Part shown: piece after piece, positions 1 to 4,963 of the stretch
Position numbering within the stretch: position 1 is the stretch's first letter
Layout: every line of letters begins with the position of its first letter
Source of the DNA: Chloroflexota bacterium
Lineage (GTDB): Bacteria > Chloroflexota > UBA5177 > JANWHV01
Length of the DNA: 5,694 bases
NCBI GenBank assembly: GCA_025450255.1
Contig: JANWHV010000184.1
Coordinates: 1 to 5,694 of the forward strand
Reading direction: 5' to 3'
Translations under genes and position numbers: made by a program
Notes under the pieces: generated by a model
Told to the model about the DNA's origin: nothing
What the model saw: only the letters and a program-made list of their open reading frames with translations
Databases searched by the model: none

Positions 1-2417
1 CTCCTGGCCAGCCAATCGTTCGCGGCACTCAGATCCCCAAGAGCCAGGCAGATAAGAGCGGTGTTGACATAGGCATGGGCCTTGGCGGGGATGTAGCCGA
101 CTCGCGTAGCGGCATGCGCCCCCTTCTCCGAAATCGACCGCGCCTCCAACCAGTGCCCGATACCAAGCAGGCACTCCGCCTGATTGTTCCATGTCACGGC
201 CTGGTATAGCCGGTGCCCTTGCCGCGTGCAGAGCTCCTCGGCGCGTCGAAAATACTCGATCGCCCTGTTCCACTTGGCAACTCTGCGATAGCCGAGACCG
301 AGGTTGTTGAGAGCTCGAACCTGGCCGTCTGCATCGCCACTAGCCTTCCATAGCGCCAGCGCCTGTCGCCAGTATCCAATGGCGCGGCGTGTTACCTCTG
401 GCGCCTCGCCATTGGTGTACAGCGCGTTGCCCAGTGCGTTGTAGGTAGCCGCGAGGTCGCCCAGTGCTTGTGGCGCCGCGCCGAGACTTTGTAGCAGTGT
501 TTGAGCTTCCACCAGCATCGGCAGTGCCGCGGCGAAGTCGCCACGCTCCACTCGAAGGTTCGCCTTGGCAATTTGGAGGCGTACCAATTCCACGCTGATG
601 GGCTGCTTCCCAAGCAGTGCTTCCGCGGCGGCAAAATACGGTGAGGCGTCTTCGCCTCGGCCGGCAGCCAGCACGCCGATTCGGCGCAAGAGCATAGCTC
701 GTTCCTCCGGCTCCTCTGCCAGGGATAGAGCTGCCTCCAGGGCAGCACGCGCTGAGTCAAGCATGCCGCGTCGATTCTCGACCTCGGCAAGGGCGGCCTG
801 TAACGCCCTGACCTGCTCGCGGATCCGCGGGCTACTATGCAGGCCGGTCAGCATCGCCAGTGCACGATTGAAGTGTTGCGCCGCTTCATCGTTGGCGTAG
901 AGTTGGGCTGCCTCGTGGCCGGCGACATCGAGTGCCGCAATCGCCTGCTTCCAATGCCGCGGTGAGCGGCTGAAATGATACGCCAGCTTTGCAGCATGGC
1001 CGGGCCTTGCTTCAGGATCTTTCGCAAGTACTTCGCCGATGCGGCCATGCAAGATCGCGCGTCTTTCCCTGCCCAGGCCTTCGTAAATCGTGTCGCGGAT
1101 CAGGTCGTGCTGGAATACATATCCTTCGGCGGTTTCGCGAAGTAACCGGGCCCCTCTGGCGGCATCGAGGATTGCGAGTGCGGCGTCATCTGAAATGCCG
1201 AATACGTGTTGAACCAGTCCGGGCGGCAATATCCCCCTCATTGCCGCCGCGACCCGAAGCGCCTCAATGCCAGGTTCCGGCAATGCAGCGGCGCGCAGGG
1301 AAATACTGTCGGCAACGAGCTTTGCCTCGGCCGGTACTCCGTTCGCGGTATCCACGTTCGAGGCCATGCCTGCTATGAGTCCCTGGGTCAGAAACGGGTT
1401 GCCGCCCGCGCGACTCAAGTTCTCGTCCGAGATATAACGCGGCGCTTTTGGCTGCATTTCCGCAAACGCGCGTGCCTCAGCCATATTCAGCGGTCCAAGT
1501 AGGAGTCGTTTGACCCTCTTCTGCTCTTCGAGCGCCGCGACCAGGGCCGCCAGTGGGTAGGGGTTCACGACCTCGCCCTCGCGATAGGCACACAGCACCA
1601 AGAGCGGCAGGTTTTCTCCCTCATCCATTAAGTCGCGCAGCAGGGCAAGGTTGGTTTCACCACTCCATTGCAAATCGTCCAGCAACAATATCGCCGGTGC
1701 GGGCGAAGCGATGTTCGCCATAAAGGTGGCAATTGCCCGATGCAGGAGCCTGCGCTGCTGATCCAAATGGAGCATGCCGGTCGGGGCCGGCCTGGGAAGA
1801 TCCTGGACTAGCTCCGGAAGAAGACGGCCAATCTCGCCACACCCGCGGAGTTCGCTTCGGAGATTGCTCACCGGTTGCCGCCGGCAATAGCGGGAAAGCG
1901 CGCGTACCACCGGCCCGTATGGCCAAGCATGTTCATCTGGATGGCACTGACCGAAGAGCACTGTATGACCGCGCTCAAGCGCCTCGTTGGCCACTTCATA
2001 GCACAGGCGTGACTTGCCGATGCCAGGCTCTCCCGTCACGAACGCTGAGCATGCTCCATGCGCGGCACTGGCCAGCGCCGAGCGCAACTCCGCCATTTCG
2101 ATAGACCGGCCCACCAGGGGAGTGGGAACCTGGAATGGCGTGGCCAACTGGCGGCCCCTGGCCGCGTGTCTCCCGTCCCGCGGCACGCGGAGAGCCGCCG
2201 ACTCCAACTCGCCGAGCTCCTCGTCGGTCAGGTTCAGTGCCGTGGTCAGGCGCTTGACGGTGTCTGGATACGGTTGGTGCGGTCCATCACGTTCGAGTTC
2301 ATTTACGGTACGTAAGCTGACGCCGGCACGCTCCGCAAGCGCTTCCTGGCTTAGCTCAGCCGAACGCCGAAAGCGCCGGACCAACTCCCCGAACGTAGGA
2401 CGATCACGCTCTCCCAT
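1..2417 (-). CDS. HTH-AAA-TPR STAND-type transcriptional regulator (C-terminus off window)
   Basis: The frame is open from ATG at 2417 to the left edge: 805 codons, no stop, C-terminus missing. Residues 8-66 form an Xre-type helix-turn-helix (SQEALAERAGVS, then RTVNELERD). Residues 98-280 form an AAA_16-like P-loop module opened by PLVGR (100-104). Walker A is GEPGIGKS at 129-136 with Lys135. Walker B is ILLLDDLQW at 243-251 with Asp247/Asp248. A sensor-like CAYREGE (276-282) and the family signature GGNPF (338-342) follow. FQHDLIRDTIYEGL near 435-448, followed by RR and LH, is the helical join typical of this class. From about residue 490 the protein is TPR-like helical pairs, for example LNNLGLGYRRVAKWNRAIEYF near 703-723. 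Such proteins are cytosolic ATP-switched regulators in which the repeats sense a ligand or partner and the HTH binds DNA; the ligand here is unknown. ATG 2417 is the first start after an in-frame TGA near 2450-2452. It has only a weak GAGG upstream. It is divergent from the sigma gene. I am sure of the family and unsure of the target. Confidence 0.93.
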   Translation of the reverse strand, partial: MGERDRPTFGELVRRFRRSAELSQEALAERAGVSLRTVNELERDGPHQPYPDTVKRLTTALNLTDEELGELESAALRVPRDGRHAARGRQLATPFQVPTPLVGRSIEMAELRSALASAAHGACSAFVTGEPGIGKSRLCYEVANEALERGHTVLFGQCHPDEHAWPYGPVVRALSRYCRRQPVSNLRSELRGCGEIGRLLPELVQDLPRPAPTGMLHLDQQRRLLHRAIATFMANIASPAPAILLLDDLQWSGETNLALLRDLMDEGENLPLLVLCAYREGEVVNPYPLAALVAALEEQKRVKRLLLGPLNMAEARAFAEMQPKAPRYISDENLSRAGGNPFLTQGLIAGMASNVDTANGVPAEAKLVADSISLRAAALPEPGIEALRVAAAMRGILPPGLVQHVFGISDDAALAILDAARGARLLRETAEGYVFQHDLIRDTIYEGLGRERRAILHGRIGEVLAKDPEARPGHAAKLAYHFSRSPRHWKQAIAALDVAGHEAAQLYANDEAAQHFNRALAMLTGLHSSPRIREQVRALQAALAEVENRRGMLDSARAALEAALSLAEEPEERAMLLRRIGVLAAGRGEDASPYFAAAEALLGKQPISVELVRLQIAKANLRVERGDFAAALPMLVEAQTLLQSLGAAPQALGDLAATYNALGNALYTNGEAPEVTRRAIGYWRQALALWKASGDADGQVRALNNLGLGYRRVAKWNRAIEYFRRAEELCTRQGHRLYQAVTWNNQAECLLGIGHWLEARSISEKGAHAATRVGYIPAKAHAYVNTALICLALGDLSAANDWLAR

Positions 2418-2464
2418 GCCGCGAATCTCGGCCTCATTGTTAGGCGTTCAGCCTGCGTAGGCGC

Positions 2465-2473
2465 AGCATACCA
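2465..2473 (-). promoter_or_regulatory. Candidate extended -10 element for the STAND regulator gene
   Basis: On the minus strand this reads TGGTATGCT, an extended -10 (TG, one base, then TATGCT, matching TATAAT at 4 of 6). Transcription would start near 2458 and give a leader of about 40 bases to the ATG at 2417. A 5-base stem (CTGCG/CGCAG, 2453-2466) lies at the presumed start. I find no convincing -35 hexamer at 16-18 bases, so this is a weak call. Confidence 0.28.
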
Positions 2474-2542
2474 CATCTACCAGCGAGCATTCCGAGCTAC
2501 GGCAAGGCAACAACGGCAGTAAACCTTGCGCGGCGCGTTGCG

Positions 2543-2581
2543 CACTTTTCGTAGGCCGCCGCGGGCAGATCGACGAAAGTG
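2543..2581. repeat. Imperfect inverted repeat (possible hairpin or operator) in the divergent region
   Basis: The left arm CACTTTTCGT (2543-2552) and right arm ACGAAAGTG (2573-2581) are complementary apart from one extra T in the left arm. A GC-rich 20-base spacer separates them. The repeat sits about 125 bases from the STAND start and about 130 bases from the sigma start. It could be an operator, an RNA hairpin on a long leader, or chance. Nothing in the sequence decides between these. Confidence 0.35.
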
Positions 2582-2658
2582 GGGGAGAGGGTAGCACCTG
2601 GGACATCCACGGACGGCCAGTAGCCGGATGAACAAGCTTTCGTCACCGGGCGCACCAA

Positions 2659-2674
2659 GATAGGTGCACCTATC
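2659..2674. promoter_or_regulatory. Perfect 16-base palindrome, candidate operator upstream of the sigma gene
   Basis: GATAGGTGCACCTATC is an exact dyad with 8-base half-sites and no spacer; the symmetry stops at the next base on each side. It lies 35 bases upstream of the sigma factor start. If the TGTAAT at 2682-2687 is the -10, the palindrome covers the -35 position, where a bound dimer would strongly affect transcription. A perfect 16-base dyad is unlikely by chance in so short a region. The Xre-type HTH of the divergent STAND protein is the obvious candidate ligand, but this is inference. Confidence 0.6.
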
Positions 2675-2681
2675 CATTCAT

Positions 2682-2687
2682 TGTAAT
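2682..2687 (+). promoter_or_regulatory. Candidate -10 element for the sigma factor gene
   Basis: TGTAAT matches TATAAT at 5 of 6 positions. It would start transcription near 2694, immediately before the ribosome binding site, giving a very short leader of about 16 bases. The bases 16-18 upstream (GATAGG and shifts of it) do not resemble a -35 box but fall inside the 16-base palindrome. This suggests either an activator-dependent promoter or a chance match. Confidence 0.3.
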
Positions 2688-2694
2688 GCGCTGT

Positions 2695-2701
2695 AAGGAG
2701 G
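2695..2701 (+). promoter_or_regulatory. Strong ribosome binding site that fixes the sigma factor start
   Basis: AAGGAGG lies 8 bases before the ATG at 2710. An in-frame ATG at 2686 sits upstream of this site and has no Shine-Dalgarno of its own, so translation from 2710 is preferred. The longer reading would add only eight residues (MRCKEEGT). Confidence 0.85.
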
Positions 2702-2709
2702 AGGGCACA

Positions 2710-3405
2710 ATGCGGCACAACGGACATGGGCGGCCATGGGTGGAAGCGCCTCCTGAACTAATCGAGCTGGCCCGCGCGGACCGCGAGGCATTCGGCCAGT
2801 TGTATGACCTCTATGTCAACCGAGTCTACCGCTTCTGCCTGGCCCATACGGCCACCATAGAGCAAGCCGAGGATCTCACCGAGGAGACATTTCTCCGGGC
2901 ACTCACCGCCCTCACTCGACCGGCGGGCCGGAAGGGCCGCTATGAGGATCTAGGCATTCCCTTCTCCTCCTGGCTGCTACGAATTGCAGCCAATGTTCAG
3001 CACGATTTCTGGCGTAGACGGCATGTGACGGTCTATTCGCCGACCAGTGTGGAGGACGGCAGGGAGTGCGAGCCTCCGGGCGACCGGGCGATCGACGTGC
3101 GGCAAGTGGATCTAGCGGCTCAGGTAGAATCGTGGGAACGCGCGGCGCATCTCCATGCCTGCCTGCAGTTGCTACCGTGCGACTATCGAAAGGCACTGCA
3201 GCTCCGTTACTGGGAGGAGCGCACCTGGGACGACGTTGGTGGGCGCATGGGACGCACCGCGGGGGCAGCCAAGAAGATCGGCAGGCGCGCGCTCGCGCTG
3301 CTCGCGGTATTGGTAAGGGAGGATCAACTTCATGCACAGCCCAGCCCGCTCCAGTTTCCGGTCAGCGTGCTACGGTACTCGACTCTATCTATGCAAAGTT
3401 ACTAA
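2710..3405 (+). CDS. RNA polymerase sigma-70 family factor, ECF-like
   Basis: The protein has 231 residues from the ATG at 2710, chosen for its strong ribosome binding site. Region 2 spans about 26-105. It includes AFGQLYDLYVNRVYRFCL (core polymerase binding), then AEDLTEETFLRAL, then PFSSWLLRIAANVQHDFWRRR, which corresponds to the -10 recognition helix. A linker rich in charged residues (about 106-146) follows. Region 4 spans about 147-200, with LQLLPCDYRKALQLRYWEE and the -35-binding HTH WDDVGGRMGRTAGAAKKIGRRAL at 173-195. Regions 1.1 and 3 are absent, as in ECF factors. The factor would direct cytosolic RNA polymerase to a small promoter set. The tail (205-231) is proline- and serine-rich with no recognisable domain. 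No anti-sigma gene is next to it: the downstream gene is convergent and the upstream one is the divergent STAND regulator. Its regulon and inducing signal are unknown. Confidence 0.93.
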   Translation: MRHNGHGRPWVEAPPELIELARADREAFGQLYDLYVNRVYRFCLAHTATIEQAEDLTEETFLRALTALTRPAGRKGRYEDLGIPFSSWLLRIAANVQHDFWRRRHVTVYSPTSVEDGRECEPPGDRAIDVRQVDLAAQVESWERAAHLHACLQLLPCDYRKALQLRYWEERTWDDVGGRMGRTAGAAKKIGRRALALLAVLVREDQLHAQPSPLQFPVSVLRYSTLSMQSY

Positions 3406-3406
3406 G

Positions 3407-3437
3407 GCGCCCGGCCCGATCGATCGGCAGCCGGCGC
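3407..3437. terminator. Candidate bidirectional terminator between convergent genes
   Basis: The arms GCGCCCGGC (3407-3415) and GCCGGCGC (3430-3437) pair except for one extra C. They enclose a second exact palindrome CCGATCGATCGG (3416-3427), so almost the whole stretch can fold. It begins one base after the sigma factor stop and lies 13 bases beyond the acetyltransferase stop on the other strand. No T-run follows on either strand, so it is not a classical intrinsic terminator. Position and symmetry are the main support. Confidence 0.4.
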
Positions 3438-3450
3438 TCAGTGGTCGAGA

Positions 3451-4272
3451 TCAGTTGCCCGAGTCGACTTCGTGGCGGTTTGTAAGCCACTCCGTCGCGA
3501 AGTCAACCGCGGGTCGCTGCTTGAACAGGCGAGCGGTTCCCACGCCGACCCTGCCGATCGCGACCTCGCCGGTAGATTCAAAGGCCGCGCCGATGGCGCC
3601 GAACGGCGCGTCGTCAAGCATGATGTCGTCGTATTCCATCCATACGCGCACGCCATCGACCATAACCGGGGCGCCCTGGGACATGGGGCGCCGCACTGGC
3701 GCCCGATATTCGGCCAGGTGGAACGACGTATTGTTTTCGAATCCGACCCCGAGCAGCAGCACGTAGCCATCCAGATCGTAGAGCCGGGCCAGCGGCGACG
3801 CTTCGCCAAGACCGTTCTCCAACGAATGATTGTCTACGATCTGGCCGGCATTACGCCCACACGCCGCGAACGACACGGCTGGGTGCAGGCTGCGACGGAC
3901 GCCGGGAAGGGTGCGAAACAACTCGGCCACGCAACCCATCTCGCGCGTAGGCGTCCAGTCAGGATCGAACGCGGGCATTGTTTCGCGGATTGCCGGCGCC
4001 CACGAAGCGGGCACGGGCGGATTCTGCCAGGCCGCCGGATCAGACAGCGCTCCCGAGTGCGCGGGCATGATCAGCGTGCCTTCCGGCCCAAGCACGTCGA
4101 GCAGTGCGCGCACGACGGCGACCTGCGCCCCGCAAACCCAGCCAAGCGCGCTCAAGGACGAATGAACGAGCCCGGTCATGCCCGCGTGAAGGCCAAGGTT
4201 TCGCAGCTCCGCGGCCAGCGTGAATTGCGTAGCGGGAACATTCGCTCGTTCAATGGCGGTGCGTTCACTCAT
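3451..4272 (-). CDS. AAC(3) family aminoglycoside N-acetyltransferase homologue
   Basis: From the ATG at 4272 the protein has 273 residues, normal for the AAC(3)/Antibiotic_NAT family. These cytosolic enzymes move acetyl from acetyl-CoA to the 3-amino group of deoxystreptamine aminoglycosides. Visible family blocks are LVHSSLSALGW (35-45), LLDVLGPEGTLIMPAHSG (57-74), the strip containing HPAVSFAACG (130-138), SPLARLYDLDGYVLLLGVG (159-177), and NNTSFHLAEYRA (180-191). His185 and Glu188 in the last block are the likely catalytic pair by family analogy. The frame is open upstream to an ATG at 4338, but that would add 22 residues wholly inside the tetR gene, so 4272 is preferred. Its ATG lies in ATGAGTGA, overlapping the tetR stop by 8 bases, which implies coupled translation in one operon. 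The true substrate could be another amine, since many chromosomal AAC(3) homologues are not proven resistance enzymes. Confidence 0.92.
   Translation of the reverse strand: MSERTAIERANVPATQFTLAAELRNLGLHAGMTGLVHSSLSALGWVCGAQVAVVRALLDVLGPEGTLIMPAHSGALSDPAAWQNPPVPASWAPAIRETMPAFDPDWTPTREMGCVAELFRTLPGVRRSLHPAVSFAACGRNAGQIVDNHSLENGLGEASPLARLYDLDGYVLLLGVGFENNTSFHLAEYRAPVRRPMSQGAPVMVDGVRVWMEYDDIMLDDAPFGAIGAAFESTGEVAIGRVGVGTARLFKQRPAVDFATEWLTNRHEVDSGN
4265..4272 (-). other. ATGAGTGA stop/start overlap joining tetR and the acetyltransferase gene
   Basis: The regulator ends in TGA at 4267-4265 while the acetyltransferase begins with ATG at 4272-4270, an 8-base overlap. No good Shine-Dalgarno lies at the usual distance before the second ATG. 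Re-initiation by ribosomes finishing tetR is therefore the likely route of translation, which would tie enzyme output to regulator output. Confidence 0.8.
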
Positions 4273-4873
4273 GCATTGCCAAGCAGCCACCGAGCAGGAT
4301 ATCACAACAATGATCGGCGAAGGCGAGGGGTTCGCCACCGAGTCCCACGCGCTGGGACCAGGCGCCGCCGGCGCTCAGGGCCAGAAAGCTGACGGCATCG
4401 AGATCGAGGTTCTGCCGAAACTCGCCGGTTTCGACGCCTTCGCGGAAGACTCGGAACCACATCAGATCGTACCGACGCCTCGTGTCGGCCAGCCAGATCC
4501 CCGGTTGTCCGGCCAGGTGGCCACTCTCGCGCGTCAGGACGAGGGCTGCCTCGGGATCGTCTGCCACGACCTGTACGTGGGCGCGGAGACCAAGGCGTAT
4601 TCTTGTGCCGGCGGGCGCGGAACCCGACAGCGCTGGAGTGACTGACGCGAACAGACGACGCATAGTCGTGCCCACCACTTCCAGCAGCATCTCCTCCTTG
4701 TTGGCGATATGCGCATACAAGCTGCCCTTCAAGAGGCCAACCCGCTTGCCGATATCGTTCATCGACGCGCCATGGTAGCCGCGTTCGGCAAATAGCGCGG
4801 CCGCCGCGCTGAGAATTTGTTGCCTGCGAGCGCCGAACGGCTCAGGCGAGGCAAAACGCTCGTTTGCGATCAT
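4265..4873 (-). CDS. TetR/AcrR family transcriptional regulator
   Basis: The protein has 202 residues, a normal TetR length. Residues 15-65 form the TetR_N DNA-binding domain. The first helix region is RRQQILSAAAALFAERGYHG (16-35), then SMNDIGKRVGLLKGSLYAHI (37-56) carries the HTH with recognition helix near KGSLYAHI, followed by ANKEEMLLEVV. The C-terminal half (about 80-200) is helical, with RESGHLAG and WFRVFREGVETGEF. It loosely resembles the KstR2/TetR_C_33 group; the ligand is not deducible. The ATG at 4873 cannot be extended because TAG (4879-4877) lies two codons upstream, and no Shine-Dalgarno precedes it. It is first in an operon with the overlapping acetyltransferase. By family habit it probably represses its own promoter, where two TCGTATGT repeats lie. 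Confidence 0.94.
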   Translation of the reverse strand: MIANERFASPEPFGARRQQILSAAAALFAERGYHGASMNDIGKRVGLLKGSLYAHIANKEEMLLEVVGTTMRRLFASVTPALSGSAPAGTRIRLGLRAHVQVVADDPEAALVLTRESGHLAGQPGIWLADTRRRYDLMWFRVFREGVETGEFRQNLDLDAVSFLALSAGGAWSQRVGLGGEPLAFADHCCDILLGGCLAMHE

Positions 4874-4879
4874 GCGCTA

Positions 4880-4909
4880 AACATACGAGTGCGGTGGTAC
4901 ATACGACAA
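4880..4909 (-). promoter_or_regulatory. Candidate leaderless promoter of the tetR-acetyltransferase operon
   Basis: On the minus strand TTGTCG (4909-4904) is a -35-like hexamer and TATGTT (4885-4880) a -10-like hexamer, each 4 of 6 to consensus, with an 18-base spacer. Transcription would begin about 6-7 bases after the -10, on or next to the ATG at 4873. That explains the missing Shine-Dalgarno and the in-frame stop just upstream. Leaderless genes are common in high-GC Gram-positive type lineages. Confidence 0.5.
4881..4906. repeat. Two exact direct repeats TCGTATGT, candidate TetR operator
   Basis: On the plus strand ACATACGA occurs at 4881-4888 and again at 4899-4906, starts 18 bases apart. 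One copy overlaps the candidate -10 and the other sits just inside the -35, so a protein bound here would block polymerase. TetR operators are usually inverted repeats, so a direct repeat is unusual; it may mark half-sites of two dimers. Regulator binding is inferred from position only. Confidence 0.5.
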
Positions 4910-4924
4910 GGGAGTCAATGCACG

Positions 4925-4940
4925 GTGGCCGCATGGCCAT
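4925..4940 (-). terminator. Small hairpin between the phosphoesterase and tetR, possible weak terminator
   Basis: TGGCC (4926-4930) and GGCCA (4935-4939) form a 5-base stem around a 4-base loop GCAT, extended by a G-T pair at 4925/4940. It lies 24 bases beyond the phosphoesterase stop and upstream of the tetR promoter, the right place to separate two units. The stem is short and no T-run follows, so read-through is likely even if it acts. Confidence 0.25.
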
Positions 4941-4963
4941 TACATTGGGCACATGCCGGTCGT

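Larger units (their letters stand above)
2418..2709. promoter_or_regulatory. Shared divergent control region between the STAND regulator and the sigma factor
   Basis: These 292 bases separate two outward-facing start codons, so both promoters must lie here or just inside the genes. The region contains a short TAGGCG direct repeat (2441-2446 and 2458-2463), an imperfect hairpin (2543-2581), a perfect 16-base palindrome (2659-2674), and candidate -10 elements on each strand. The two minus-strand reading frames that cross it have no recognisable domain, so I treat it as non-coding. Co-regulation of the two genes is inferred from the arrangement and is not shown directly. Confidence 0.7.

Noticed and set aside
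1..2417. Several 60-150 residue frames on both strands within the STAND gene (for example 392-790 minus, 565-900 plus, 2014-2460 plus)
   Set aside because: A single continuous 805-codon minus-strand frame with coherent HTH, ATPase and TPR-like regions explains the whole stretch; the others are out-of-frame shadows.
2431..2466. GCCTAACAAT on the minus strand, resembling the end of an integron attC site
   Set aside because: I find no matching GTTAGGC-type partner at attC distance, no second core site and no cassette structure. The similarity is confined to one short core-like box.
2686..2709. ATG at 2686 as start of the sigma factor
   Set aside because: The strong AAGGAGG lies downstream of this ATG and is spaced correctly for the ATG at 2710.
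2477..2727. Two minus-strand frames (66 and 76 residues) across the divergent intergenic region
   Set aside because: They overlap each other, one overlaps the sigma factor start and ribosome binding site, neither has a good Shine-Dalgarno, and the Cys/Arg-rich translations resemble no family I know.
4273..4338. Upstream ATG at 4338 giving the acetyltransferase 22 extra N-terminal residues
   Set aside because: The extra segment lies entirely inside tetR coding sequence, does not resemble the AAC(3) N-terminus, and the ATG at 4272 gives the usual family length plus a classic stop/start overlap.
3472..4392. A 306-residue plus-strand open frame, longer than the acetyltransferase gene it overlaps
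   Set aside because: It is antisense to a gene with clear AAC(3) family blocks, its translation is Arg/Gly/His-rich with no recognisable domain, and long antisense frames are expected in GC-rich coding DNA.
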